A stretch of DNA of 54,719 nucleotides from a virus. Below are positions 15,502-24,512 of this stretch, piece by piece. Position 1 is the first letter of the stretch. Every line of letters begins with the position of its first letter. The notes below the pieces were generated by a model that searched no databases, had not been told where the DNA came from, and saw nothing but the letters and a program-made list of their open reading frames with translations. The position numbers and the translations under genes are program-made. The stretch is from positions 1 through 54,719 of the IMG/VR virus record IMGVR_UViG_3300046010_009690; one strand, written 5' to 3'.

Positions 15502-17034
15502 ATGGTCACTGATATTCAGGTGGAGCGTTTCGCTGCCCTCTACAAGGGTCTGGACCGAGTTCGAGGGGTCTGGAAGAAAACCGGCTACATGGAAACGGTC
15601 AAGGAGAAACCGACCCTTGATAATTTCCGGGACCACCTAGACGGGGATATCGGTATTGGTGTGGTGCCAATCGACGACGATAGCATGGTGCAGTGGGGTG
15701 CCATCGACATCGATGCTCACGAGGATGGGCAATTTATCCCCCTCCAGCCGTTGATACTTAAGATCGAGGAATACGGGTACCCGCTCATTGTGTGTCAGAG
15801 CAAGTCGCAGGGTGCACACCTCTACCTCTTCCTATCAGAGAGGCTTCCCGCGGCCCTCGTGCAGGGCGTTCTTAAGCAATGGGCTACTAATATAGGATAT
15901 CCTGGGGTCGAGGTCTTCCCGAAGCAGAAGAAGCTCTCGAAGGGGCAAGTCGGTAATTGGATTAACTTGCCATATTTTAATGCTGGGGATACGGTAAGGT
16001 TCGCTTGGTCCTCCGGGCAAAAGTTAACCCTCGATGAATTCCTCGACCGAGCCGAGGCATCGTTGTGCGACAAGAATCGGATGATGAGTTTGACCTTCGG
16101 GACCGACCATCAGGATGCGCCACCTTGCATCCAGCACATCCTGACCAAGGGTGGTGTGACTTCGGGCTCGCGCAACAATGCACTATTTAATATTGCCATT
16201 TATCTTAAGAAGGTCGACCCGAACAATATTGAAGAACCGTTGATGCAGATCAACTATGACAAGTCGATCGTCTACAAACCACTCCCGCGACGGGAGATTT
16301 CGACCATCGTATCGTCGGTCGGCAAGGGTGACTACGGCTACCGGTGCAACGAGGAGCCGATTTGTTCGCTTTGCGACAAAGAGCTTTGCAAAACCCGCAA
16401 GTTCGGGATCGGGCAGGGCAACAAGACGATGTTCCACGACTTCATGTTCGGTGGACTCAAGAAGATCATGACTGATCCGCCGAAGTATCTTGTCGAGGTG
16501 AATGGTCGCGAGATGGTGCTTGATCATGCGGTGCTGTTTAACTTCATCTCTTTCCAGCTCGCCTGTTTCGCGTATGCCGATCTCGTGATCCCGGATATGA
16601 AGAAGATTGACTGGCAAGCGACGCTTAAGCAGAAAATGGACACGATGGAGTGCATCGACGCACCTGAGGATGTCGGGCCGAAGGCAGTGGTGGGCGGCAT
16701 GCTCGAGGAATTTACTCGAGTCTGCGAGCGTTTGAGTGATGACAATAAGCCGAAATTTGGTAATATTGAGGATGTTCTCCGTGGCATTCCGGTGCTTATC
16801 GAGAACGAAGAGAAGCAGCCGACGGTGGTGTTCAGGTCCACTGATTTCATCTCCTTCTTGAAGAGGAAGCGGTCGGAAGAGGCGAAAGGTGCGGATCTCT
16901 GGGTCATCCTTCGTGGGCTCGGATGCGGTTATTCGAAATCGCGTGTTGGTAAAAAGGTGATCCGCCTTTGGCACAAACCCGCCAATCTCGCACCGACTGA
17001 TTTCCAACCGCTCAAGATCGAGGAACGTTTCTAA
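15502..17034 (+). CDS. Primase-polymerase (AEP superfamily, PrimPol)
   Basis: This 510-aa protein has the archaeo-eukaryotic primase signature. Motif I is WGAIDID (D69, D71), motif II SKSQGAHLYLF (S102, H106), motif III GVEVFPKQ (E137). A later Cys cluster (CNEEPICSLCDKELCKTRKF, about residues 284-303) fits a zinc-binding domain. AEP PrimPols make primers and can extend DNA. ATG at 15502 follows GCGAGG and gives a clean N-terminus; an upstream in-frame extension runs through the promoter and is rejected. The stop overlaps the next start (TAATG), coupling it to a SNF2 helicase. PrimPols are known in phages with PurZ such as phiVC8. Confidence 0.85.
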   Translation: MVTDIQVERFAALYKGLDRVRGVWKKTGYMETVKEKPTLDNFRDHLDGDIGIGVVPIDDDSMVQWGAIDIDAHEDGQFIPLQPLILKIEEYGYPLIVCQSKSQGAHLYLFLSERLPAALVQGVLKQWATNIGYPGVEVFPKQKKLSKGQVGNWINLPYFNAGDTVRFAWSSGQKLTLDEFLDRAEASLCDKNRMMSLTFGTDHQDAPPCIQHILTKGGVTSGSRNNALFNIAIYLKKVDPNNIEEPLMQINYDKSIVYKPLPRREISTIVSSVGKGDYGYRCNEEPICSLCDKELCKTRKFGIGQGNKTMFHDFMFGGLKKIMTDPPKYLVEVNGREMVLDHAVLFNFISFQLACFAYADLVIPDMKKIDWQATLKQKMDTMECIDAPEDVGPKAVVGGMLEEFTRVCERLSDDNKPKFGNIEDVLRGIPVLIENEEKQPTVVFRSTDFISFLKRKRSEEAKGADLWVILRGLGCGYSKSRVGKKVIRLWHKPANLAPTDFQPLKIEERF

Positions 17035-18698
17035 TGGTATTCGTGGATTTCAATGGTAAAGCGTTCATGGTGTCAGGAACTCCGACGATGCTTGGCGTAC
17101 TTAGGTCGATTCCTTCTCGTAGATTCGATAAGGAGAGCAAGCTCTGGATTTGCCCGCCTACCAAGACCAATATCGAATTTTTCAAGCGGTTCGGCGCAAT
17201 ATTCACCACGAAAGCGTCGAATTTCATCGAGACTCGGTCTGATATTCAGCGTGGTAAATTACCGTTGACTTTTAACTTCAAAACCGCACCGCTTAATCAT
17301 CAGATGGAAGCACTCCTGCGTTGCATCCCGCAGGACAATTATGCGCTCCTTATGGACCCCGGCACCGGTAAATCGAAGGTGATGATTGACGACGCAGCGT
17401 GCTATTTTCTTGACGGCCAATGCAACGCGGCGATGGTTATTTGCCCGAATTCGATTAAATCGAACTGGCGAGAGGAGATCGAGAAGCACTCGTCTATCGG
17501 GTATGATGTGCATGTTTATGATTCTGGCCAAAAGAAGGCGTTCGATAAGTGGATGACTGAGCCCTTCGCTGACGGAGTCAAGTGGGCGATCATGCCGGTA
17601 GAGTCATTCTCGCAGGGCGATGCGTACAAATACGCCGAGAAATTCGCACTTATCACGCGACCCGTATTGTATGTTGATGAATCGAGCCGCATTAAATCGC
17701 ATGATGCTAACCGCACCAAGGCGATAACCAAGCTTGGTCGTGCCTTCAAACGCAGGAGAATCGCAACCGGCACCGCGATAACCAAGGGGCCACAGGATCT
17801 GTACTCACAATACACTTTCATGGATCCGGACATTATTGGAGGCTCGAGTTTCTATGCGTTTCGCAATCGATACTGTGTGATGGGTGGTTATAAGCAAAAG
17901 CAAATTATCGGAGCGCAGAATGAGGAAGAGCTTTTGCAGCTTATCAGTCCGTACACCTTCCGCGCATCAAAGGCTGAGTGTCTTGATTTGCCGCCGAAAG
18001 TATATCAAGTGCGCCGCGTAGAGCCGAACCCTGCACAAAAGACCGCGTACACCGAACTCAAGAAAGAGGGCTACACCGAGTACGATGGCTCGATCGCATC
18101 GTTCACCAACGTGCTCGTGCGTGATTTACGGTTACAGCAGATTTCATCGGGTTTCTTTCCCGGTGCGAAAGTCGTCGATGGTATGATTCTCGAGAATCAA
18201 GTGAATCCCGAGCCTTTCCCTGGCAAAAACCCGAAGATTGAAGAGCTCCTTCAAGTCGTTGATGAGATCGACGGTAAAGTGATTGTGTGGTGTCGGTTCC
18301 AACGCGAAGTTACGCTCGCAGCGGAAGCTTTGTCGAAGGTTGCGCCCACTGTGACGTTTTACGGCTTAAACACTACCGAGGAGAATACACTTTCAAGGCA
18401 GCGGTTCATGAACGACCCTGATGTGCGATTCTTTGTCGGAACACAGAGTGCTGGCGGTATTGGCATCACATTGGTGTCCGCATCAACCGTTGTATATTTG
18501 AGTAACACATTCATGCTCGATGATCGAATCCAGAGCGAGGACCGCGCACATCGCATCGGGCAGACGAGCGAATCGGTATTGTATATTGATATCTTGATCG
18601 ACGGGGGTTGGGTAGATTCGCGGGTGCTTGATGCACTCAAGAACAACCGTAACTATGCCGATTGGCTGATGGAAGAAATACGGAAGCTTGCGTCCTGA
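17034..18698 (+). CDS. SNF2-family (SF2) helicase/ATPase
   Basis: This 554-aa protein has a short N-terminal region resembling a HARP-like domain (about residues 20-55, RSIPSRRFDKESKLWICPP). Walker A is DPGTGKS (108-114), motif II VDESS (near 220), and motif III-like RRIATGTAITKGPQDLYSQY. The C-terminal RecA lobe has GGIGITLVSAS and motif VI QSEDRAHRIGQ, which is diagnostic of SNF2 enzymes. It is an ATP-driven DNA translocase, probably working with the overlapping PrimPol gene in replication or fork remodelling. Confidence 0.9.
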   Translation: MVFVDFNGKAFMVSGTPTMLGVLRSIPSRRFDKESKLWICPPTKTNIEFFKRFGAIFTTKASNFIETRSDIQRGKLPLTFNFKTAPLNHQMEALLRCIPQDNYALLMDPGTGKSKVMIDDAACYFLDGQCNAAMVICPNSIKSNWREEIEKHSSIGYDVHVYDSGQKKAFDKWMTEPFADGVKWAIMPVESFSQGDAYKYAEKFALITRPVLYVDESSRIKSHDANRTKAITKLGRAFKRRRIATGTAITKGPQDLYSQYTFMDPDIIGGSSFYAFRNRYCVMGGYKQKQIIGAQNEEELLQLISPYTFRASKAECLDLPPKVYQVRRVEPNPAQKTAYTELKKEGYTEYDGSIASFTNVLVRDLRLQQISSGFFPGAKVVDGMILENQVNPEPFPGKNPKIEELLQVVDEIDGKVIVWCRFQREVTLAAEALSKVAPTVTFYGLNTTEENTLSRQRFMNDPDVRFFVGTQSAGGIGITLVSASTVVYLSNTFMLDDRIQSEDRAHRIGQTSESVLYIDILIDGGWVDSRVLDALKNNRNYADWLMEEIRKLAS

Positions 18699-18716
18699 CG
18701 CGCCCGGTGTTATAAT
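18688..18716 (+). promoter_or_regulatory. Sigma70-type promoter
   Basis: TTGCGT (18688-18693), a 17-bp spacer and a perfect TATAAT (18711-18716) preceded by TGT, giving an extended -10. It lies across the end of the helicase gene and just before the GTG-started gene at 18743, which has a strong AGGAGG site. Confidence 0.75.
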
Positions 18717-18742
18717 CCAAAGATAGAGTTATAGGAGGATAT

Positions 18743-19042
18743 GTGGCAAAGGTCTTCGTGGTGCAGCGCACAGAGCATAACTTTGTGCCAGCAACCGACT
18801 TCGGCGATATCGAATTTGTGGCGTTGGTGAACTACCCGAAATTCGAGAACCCGCAGAAGCATATTGATTTCATGAAGTCCAAGCTCGAGAGCTTTGGCCC
18901 TGCAGATTATTTGTTGATCGTCGGCGACCCGCTGAATATAGGAGTGGCGATGGCGATCTTGGCGAAGCGCGGTGCGTTTACCGTGCTGAAATGGGATAAT
19001 ATGGCAAACAAATACGTCCCGGTTAACATCAGAGGAATATAG
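18743..19042 (+). CDS. Hypothetical replication-region protein
   Basis: This 99-aa protein starts with GTG placed seven bases after an AGGAGG ribosome binding site. It contains a plausible alpha/beta core (ADYLLIVGDPLNIGVAMAIL). No family function is known to me. It is the first gene after a strong promoter and precedes the probable SSB, so it is likely highly expressed early. Confidence 0.7.
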   Translation: MAKVFVVQRTEHNFVPATDFGDIEFVALVNYPKFENPQKHIDFMKSKLESFGPADYLLIVGDPLNIGVAMAILAKRGAFTVLKWDNMANKYVPVNIRGI

Positions 19043-19045
19043 CTA

Positions 19046-19468
19046 ATGGACATTAAATACCCTGAATATGAGAATCTTGCCCTTGAAGATGCCGTTGAGG
19101 TCTTCGCCAAGCTGAACAAAGAGCTTGATGAGATCACTGAGAAGAAGGCCGATTTGCAGAACCGCTATGATGTGTTGCGTCGTGCGGTTATCCCGAAGTT
19201 GATGGAAGACAAAGACATCACCTCGGCAAAGTTCAGCAATATTGGTCGCGGTATCCGCATTCAGGATGAGTTCTTCGTTTCGTCGCGTGAGGAACAACGG
19301 GAGGCACTGCACCAGTGGCTCGTGGATCATGGCGAATCGGCACTCATCAAGGAATCCGTCGCATCGTCGACACTGAAGGCGTTCGTGTCGCGAGCGATGA
19401 AAGAGGGCAACGAGTACCCGGTCGATTGTGTCAATGTCACGATCGTGCCGACCGCTCGATTTTACTGA
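19046..19468 (+). CDS. Hypothetical coiled-coil protein next to SSB-like gene
   Basis: This 140-aa protein has an N-terminal coiled coil (DAVEVFAKLNKELDEITEKK). A compact C-terminal part follows with HQWLVDHGESALIKESVASS and VDCVNVTIVPTARFY. Proteins with this layout occur beside phage ssDNA-binding or recombination genes, somewhat like Gp157 proteins, but the match is only by shape. It is probably cotranscribed with the genes on both sides. Confidence 0.65.
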   Translation: MDIKYPEYENLALEDAVEVFAKLNKELDEITEKKADLQNRYDVLRRAVIPKLMEDKDITSAKFSNIGRGIRIQDEFFVSSREEQREALHQWLVDHGESALIKESVASSTLKAFVSRAMKEGNEYPVDCVNVTIVPTARFY

Positions 19469-19523
19469 CGTTAGAGGGTGGCAGCTCTAGCGTTTCACAC
19501 ATAGGCCAAAAGGAGTTATATCA

Positions 19524-20264
19524 ATGGCGAAGAAAGAAGTAGCAGTTCAGCGGCAGACTGAACTTGCCGTAGCCGGACAGGTTCCGGATTTTCTGCAGCA
19601 GTACGGCTCGGTTGGCAACGAGTCGGTTGGTGTTGAGGACATCGTTATCCCGCGGCTTGGGCTCGTTCAACAGCTCTCGCCTGAGGTTGATGATTCTGAC
19701 CCGAAGTACATCGAGGGCATCAAGCCCGGTGACTTTTTCAATTCGCTCACTCGCGAACTCTACGCGTCACCCGTTCCCGTTGTGTTCGTTGATCGCAAGA
19801 AGGAATACGTTGTATTCAAGAAGCGGTCGGCGGGCGGCGGCTACCGCGGCAGTTATGGCACCGAGCTCGAGGCCAAGCAAGCCATCGCGACGGGCGAAGA
19901 CCCTGCTGACCAGATGGAAATTGTCGAGACCGCGACCAATTTCGGTCTTATTCTCGATGAGGCGGGCAACGTTCGCTCTGAGATCGTGATTCCGATGACC
20001 AGCACCAAGCTGAAGGTTGATCGACAGATCAATTCGATGATTCGTCTGCGCGGTGCCGCCCGATTCTCATCGATCTTTTACTTGGATTCGACCAAGGAGA
20101 AGAACGACAAAGGCACATTTTACAACATTCGTGCTACAATCGGGCCTTGGGTGTCGCAAGGAATTGCGTCCGCGGCCAAGCGGATGTATGATGCTATTCA
20201 CTCTGGTGACCGGAAAGTTGATACCGGTTACGAGAACGATCAGCCAGCTGAAGAACGCTTCTAG
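19524..20264 (+). CDS. Putative ssDNA-binding protein
   Basis: This 246-aa protein follows an AAAAGGAG site and contains VIPRLGLVQQLSPEVDDSDP, YIEGIKPGDFFNSLTRELYA and VVFVDRKKEYVVFKKRS. The last 10 residues are acidic and end in Phe, reminiscent of the acidic aromatic-ended tails of phage SSBs such as T7 gp2.5. It lies between helicases and is followed by a terminator, fitting an abundant single-strand binding protein. No sequence motif proves this. Confidence 0.5.
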   Translation: MAKKEVAVQRQTELAVAGQVPDFLQQYGSVGNESVGVEDIVIPRLGLVQQLSPEVDDSDPKYIEGIKPGDFFNSLTRELYASPVPVVFVDRKKEYVVFKKRSAGGGYRGSYGTELEAKQAIATGEDPADQMEIVETATNFGLILDEAGNVRSEIVIPMTSTKLKVDRQINSMIRLRGAARFSSIFYLDSTKEKNDKGTFYNIRATIGPWVSQGIASAAKRMYDAIHSGDRKVDTGYENDQPAEERF

Positions 20265-20278
20265 AGAGACCTCTGCTT

Positions 20279-20303
20279 GGGGGGCTCCGGCCCCCCTTTT
20301 TTT
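20279..20303 (+). terminator. Rho-independent terminator
   Basis: A run of six G (20279-20284), a short CTCCGG loop, six C (20291-20296), then seven T (20297-20303). It directly follows the SSB-like gene and would limit read-through into the helicase gene at 20311. Confidence 0.85.
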
Positions 20304-20310
20304 ATAGCTT

Positions 20311-21651
20311 ATGGACGTTAGATTAATTTTTGGCCCTCCGGGGACCGGTAAAACGCGCTTGATGGTGGAACTTGCCGGTCAAGCAAAGAAGCCCATGTTC
20401 CTCGCGTTCACCCGGTCGGCTGCGCAGGAAATTCGAAACCGCTGCGGCTCCGCTTCATCGACGATCCACGCGTTCGCATTTGCTGAACTCGGCCTTACTC
20501 GAGTCGAAGTCGTTGATCATGCGAAGCTTCGACAGTTCGGTGAGTATATTGGTTACGAATTCTCGTCAGGCGATGAAGAGATGGCAGCACCAACGGTGGG
20601 TGACGTGTTGTTGCAGATGAATCAATACATGACCGCCACGTGCACGGATGCTAACCACACATATGAGGTCTTTCATCCGGACGAAGCGTCATACGACATG
20701 TTCGTGCATTTTAACGATGGTTACGAGACATGGAAGAAGTCGTTCGGTGTCGTTGACTTCAATGATATGCTTACCCGTTATCTCGCAACCAACATGGGTT
20801 TCCCGTATGAAGAGTTGTTTGTAGACGAGGCGCAGGATCTGTCGCCCTTGCAATGGCGAATCATCGAGAAGTTAACTGCTCTTGTGCAGCGTGTGTATGT
20901 TGCCGGTGATGATGATCAAGCAGTACACTCTTGGGCGGGCGCTGATCCGCACGGCATGGCTAAATTTGTGAAGGCACACAATGCGAAATCGAAAGTCCTT
21001 GATCAGTCGCACCGAGTCCCATCGACCGTTCACGAATTGGCACAGTCTGTCATTTCACGCGTCGGCGACCGAGTACCAAAGACCTATCGGCCGCGGGCTG
21101 ATAAAGGTGTTCTTCTCAAGTACGGCCGCATGGATATTGCGATTGAGGAATCGGGGCTTGGGTCGATGATTCTGTGTCGCGACAAATCAACGAAGAGCGA
21201 AGCTGAAAAGTGGTTGATTGAGCAGAATTTGCCTTACATCGCGAACAACGGCTCGAGTCTCTTCCAGTCTCGTTACGCGACCGCCATTCGCGAGCTCCGT
21301 AAACTGCAGCGCGGCGAATTCAACAAGTTTAACAACAAACACCTTCGGCGCGATGTGTCGCCGATACAAGCGTTATCGATGGACGCGATCGAAGCGGTAA
21401 GCATACCACCTTATTTTTATGATTACTTTCGTAACGTCGATCTCGACTGCTCGAAGCCGTATATTTTGTCCACTATCCATGCGTCGAAAGGACTCGAGGC
21501 GGATAACGTTGTCCTGCTCAACGGGATGTCCGACCGGGTCTACGGGAAGCTAGATGACAATGAATACCGGGTATGGTACGTTGGTGTCACCCGAGCCCGG
21601 AGAGAGCTTCGCGTGGTACATATGGACAATCCGCTACAAGTACTGGTATAA
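20311..21651 (+). CDS. UvrD/Rep-type SF1 helicase
   Basis: This 446-aa protein has Walker A GPPGTGKT (8-15), motif Ia AFTRSAAQEI, motif II FVDEAQDLSPLQ, motif III VAGDDDQAVHSWAGA, motif IV-like DQSHRVPSTV, motif V STIHASKGLEADNVVLLNG and motif VI WYVGVTRARREL. All SF1A helicase motifs are present in a short protein without accessory domains. It would unwind DNA 3' to 5' during replication or recombination. It sits between a terminator and the promoter of the polymerase unit. Confidence 0.9.
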   Translation: MDVRLIFGPPGTGKTRLMVELAGQAKKPMFLAFTRSAAQEIRNRCGSASSTIHAFAFAELGLTRVEVVDHAKLRQFGEYIGYEFSSGDEEMAAPTVGDVLLQMNQYMTATCTDANHTYEVFHPDEASYDMFVHFNDGYETWKKSFGVVDFNDMLTRYLATNMGFPYEELFVDEAQDLSPLQWRIIEKLTALVQRVYVAGDDDQAVHSWAGADPHGMAKFVKAHNAKSKVLDQSHRVPSTVHELAQSVISRVGDRVPKTYRPRADKGVLLKYGRMDIAIEESGLGSMILCRDKSTKSEAEKWLIEQNLPYIANNGSSLFQSRYATAIRELRKLQRGEFNKFNNKHLRRDVSPIQALSMDAIEAVSIPPYFYDYFRNVDLDCSKPYILSTIHASKGLEADNVVLLNGMSDRVYGKLDDNEYRVWYVGVTRARRELRVVHMDNPLQVLV

Positions 21652-21652
21652 T
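21623..21652 (+). promoter_or_regulatory. Promoter of the polymerase-purZ transcription unit
   Basis: TGGACA (21623-21628), an 18-bp spacer and TATAAT (21647-21652) with the extended -10 TGG in front. It lies at the end of the helicase gene, 12 bases before the polymerase start. No terminator is seen before 30.4 kb, so this promoter probably drives the whole Z-DNA unit. Confidence 0.65.
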
Positions 21653-21663
21653 CGAGCAATAGT

Positions 21664-23484
21664 ATGATAGAGTTATCTAAATATGATGTGGTCGCGCTCG
21701 ATACCGAGACGACCGGACTTCAATTCTGGAAGGATCGTGCTTATGCGCTCGTGTATGCAACGCCGGATGGCAAGTCGGACTGTCTCGACCTTCGGAAGCC
21801 CGAGGTGTTGTCATGGGCGCGTCGCGAGATCCCCAAGATTCGATGCGTGGCCGGTCATAATCTTAAATTTGATGCCCATTTCCTGCGCGAACTTGGTATT
21901 TCGATCATGGGCTCCGCCATGCGGGATACCATGGTTGCCGCGGCGCTGATCGACGAGCACCTCCCCTCTTACAGCCTCGATTTCGTCGGCAAAAAATACG
22001 TCGGTCTTGGTAAAGCGACCGAGACTTATAGCAAGCTTTCTGCCATGTTTGGCGGCAAAGCGACTCGCGAAGCTCAGATGATGAATCTTGTGAAGGCTCC
22101 GTGGGGAGTGATTCGTGATTACGCGATCCCTGATGCCGTCGCTACTTTGAAGCTTTGGCAGTGGCAAGAACAAGAAATCCGCAATCAAGAGCTCGAGGCC
22201 GTTTGGGACGTCGAGATGAAGCTACTTAACGTGCTTATCGACGTTGAGCGCCAAGGTGTCCGAGTGAACGTCGAGGCCGCGAACCGGGCTGTCCAAGACA
22301 TTTCGGAGATCGTCCGTCGCGAGCAGAATGAGCTGAACGAACTCGCTGGCTTTGAAGTTAACCCGAATCCGAGCAAGACGATCGCGCAGTTGTTTAAACC
22401 CGAGAAGGACGAGTCTGGTCGGTGGAAGCTGATTGATGGTACGTATGCCGAGACCACCGAGGGTGGTGCACCGTCGATCAACGCTGATGTGCTACGCCGC
22501 ATGCGGCATCCCGCTGCGGGCAAAATTTTAAAGTTGCGCCAGCTCATCAAGACCCGCGATACTTTTCTGCTTGGTCACATCCTCGGGCATCACCACGACG
22601 GTGTGATTCACGCGAACTTCAACCAGACGAAGTCGGATAATGATCTCGGTACTGGTACCGGCCGTTTGTCGTGCAACGCTCCCGCTTTGCAGCAGATTCA
22701 CAAGCGCAATAAAGAAGTCGCGCAGATCGTTCGCGCAGTGTTTGTGCCAGACGAGGGCCAAGAGTGGCACTGTCACGATTGGGCGCAAATGGACTTCCGT
22801 GTGTTCGCGCACTACGTGCAGAACCCACGTGTGTTTAAAATGTACCGTGAGAATCCGGACGCAGACTTCCACCAGATGGTATCTGATATGACAGGCCTTC
22901 CGCGATCACCGACCGTTGGTATCAAAGGAAACGCGAAGCAGATCAATCTCGGCCTCGTTTTCGGTATGGGTGAGGGTAAACTCGCGCAGGAGATGGGACT
23001 TCCGTACACCACCGAGACTGACAAGAGCGGTCGCGAGTGGACACGTGCGGGCGACGAGGCGAAGGAAGTCTTTCGTAAGTACCACGAGGCGGTTCCCGGA
23101 GTAAAGGATCTGTTGTCGTTGGCGTCGACTCGAGCCAAATCCCGCGGCCATGTGCGCACGATCCTCGGTCGCCGGATCCGGTTCCCCGGTGGGCAATACA
23201 CTCACAAGGCGGGCGGGTTGATATTCCAGGGTTCCGCAGCCGATGCCCTTAAGGTGAAGCTCGTCGAGGTCCACGAGGCCCTCCGCGGTACGGAGGCTAG
23301 GTTAATACTGAATGTGCACGACGAATTCGACGTGAGCGCTCCCGTTGGCTCCCGTGATACGATCGGCACTCAGGTACAGCGTGTCATTCGCCATTTCGAC
23401 GGCGAAGGCACACCAATAAAATTCGACGTCCCCATTATGTCCGATCTCGGCATAGGGCCGAATTGGTGGGAAGCGTCAAAGTAG
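21664..23484 (+). CDS. dpoZ: Family A DNA polymerase, DpoZ type
   Basis: This 606-aa replicative polymerase has a complete 3'-5' exonuclease: ALDTETTGL (D13, E15), GHNLKFDAHFL (N66, D70) and DYAIPDAVA (Y153, D157). Polymerase motifs are TGRLS (332-336), A = HDWAQMDFR (D372), B = KGNAKQINLGLVFGMG (K421-G436) and C = NVHDEF (D553, E554). No 5' nuclease domain is present. The usual steric-gate Glu of motif A is Asp (D377), and in the O helix the usual Phe and Tyr are Leu429 and Phe433. Its position directly before purZ matches DpoZ of known Z-genome phages. Confidence 0.85.
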   Translation: MIELSKYDVVALDTETTGLQFWKDRAYALVYATPDGKSDCLDLRKPEVLSWARREIPKIRCVAGHNLKFDAHFLRELGISIMGSAMRDTMVAAALIDEHLPSYSLDFVGKKYVGLGKATETYSKLSAMFGGKATREAQMMNLVKAPWGVIRDYAIPDAVATLKLWQWQEQEIRNQELEAVWDVEMKLLNVLIDVERQGVRVNVEAANRAVQDISEIVRREQNELNELAGFEVNPNPSKTIAQLFKPEKDESGRWKLIDGTYAETTEGGAPSINADVLRRMRHPAAGKILKLRQLIKTRDTFLLGHILGHHHDGVIHANFNQTKSDNDLGTGTGRLSCNAPALQQIHKRNKEVAQIVRAVFVPDEGQEWHCHDWAQMDFRVFAHYVQNPRVFKMYRENPDADFHQMVSDMTGLPRSPTVGIKGNAKQINLGLVFGMGEGKLAQEMGLPYTTETDKSGREWTRAGDEAKEVFRKYHEAVPGVKDLLSLASTRAKSRGHVRTILGRRIRFPGGQYTHKAGGLIFQGSAADALKVKLVEVHEALRGTEARLILNVHDEFDVSAPVGSRDTIGTQVQRVIRHFDGEGTPIKFDVPIMSDLGIGPNWWEASK

Positions 23485-23492
23485 GAGCTAAT

Positions 23493-24512
23493 ATGCGTTG
23501 TTACGATCTAATTATCGATTGTCAGTTCGGTTCCACCGGCAAGGGGCTGATCGCGGGTTACCTTGCTAAGAAAAATCGACCCGATACCATCATCACGGCG
23601 TGGGCTCCGAATGCGGGCCACACGTTCATTGACGAGAACGGTCGCAAATTCGTGCACACGATGCTCGGCAACGGTATCGTGTCGCCGGGCCTCAAGCGCG
23701 TTATGATCGGGCCGGGGTCGGTGATCGACGTTCATGCGCTGCTGGCCGAGCTGAATGCGTGTAGCGATTTGGTCAGCGTTGATCAGGTCATCATTCACCC
23801 GCAAGCCGCGGTTGTGTCACAGCGTCACCGCGACGAGGAAGCGGGGCCGATGACCAAAATCGGCTCGACCAAGAAAGGCACCGGTGCCGCGATGATTCAG
23901 CGCATTCGGCGCAATCCCGAGGATCTCAACAATGCCGCGACCGAAATCGCACTGACGCCGCTGTCGAAATGCTTGGTGACGGTGAAAGAGTGGCACGAGA
24001 TCATGCACGACGAGGTCGAATACGCTCAGGTCGAGAGTGCGCAAGGCTACTCGCTGTCGATGTACAACGGATTCTACCCGTACACCACGTCGCGTGATGT
24101 GTCGACTGCGCAGACGATCGCCGATTGTGGCCTTCCGTATGGCGTCGCTGGTCAGATCATCGGTACTTGCCGCACGTTCCCGATCCGCGTCGCTAATCGA
24201 TTCGACACTGACGGCAAGCAGGTCGGCTGGAGCGGGCCGCATTATGACGATCAGGAGGAGACCTCTTTTGAGGCCATCGGCCAGAAAACCGAGCTCACGA
24301 CGGTGACGAAGCTTCCGCGTCGGATCTTTACTTACAGCAAGGAGCAGATTCGTCAGGCGGTGCGGGTGAATGGCGTTACGAAGATGTTCCTGAACTTCGC
24401 GAATTACGCGACGCAGGAGCAACTCGACGAAATTGCCAATCACATTGAGTCGCTCACCGATTTGAACTGGCTGGGTTGGGGTCCGACCGAGGAGGACGTG
24501 CGCCGTGTCTGA
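23493..24512 (+). CDS. purZ: PurZ, aminodeoxyadenylosuccinate synthetase
   Basis: PurZ joins dGMP and aspartate to make the precursor of 2-amino-dAMP (dZMP). This 339-aa protein is a PurA homologue with QFGSTGKGLIAGYLAKK at the P-loop; the Asp that is catalytic in PurA (D13 of E. coli in GDEGKGK) is Ser14 here, the recognised mark of PurZ. Other conserved sites are APNAGHTF (H43), GSTKKGTGAA (124-133) and AQGYSLSMYNGFYPYTTS. It is shorter than bacterial PurA (about 430 aa). ATG at 23493 follows TAGGAG. Host adenylosuccinate lyase would complete the step. Its neighbours confirm the pathway. Confidence 0.93.
   Translation: MRCYDLIIDCQFGSTGKGLIAGYLAKKNRPDTIITAWAPNAGHTFIDENGRKFVHTMLGNGIVSPGLKRVMIGPGSVIDVHALLAELNACSDLVSVDQVIIHPQAAVVSQRHRDEEAGPMTKIGSTKKGTGAAMIQRIRRNPEDLNNAATEIALTPLSKCLVTVKEWHEIMHDEVEYAQVESAQGYSLSMYNGFYPYTTSRDVSTAQTIADCGLPYGVAGQIIGTCRTFPIRVANRFDTDGKQVGWSGPHYDDQEETSFEAIGQKTELTTVTKLPRRIFTYSKEQIRQAVRVNGVTKMFLNFANYATQEQLDEIANHIESLTDLNWLGWGPTEEDVRRV

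Noticed and set aside
23493-24512. Host-type adenylosuccinate synthetase (PurA) captured by a phage
   Set aside because: The catalytic Asp is replaced by Ser and the protein is about 90 residues shorter than PurA; the MazZ- and DatZ-like neighbours fit PurZ.
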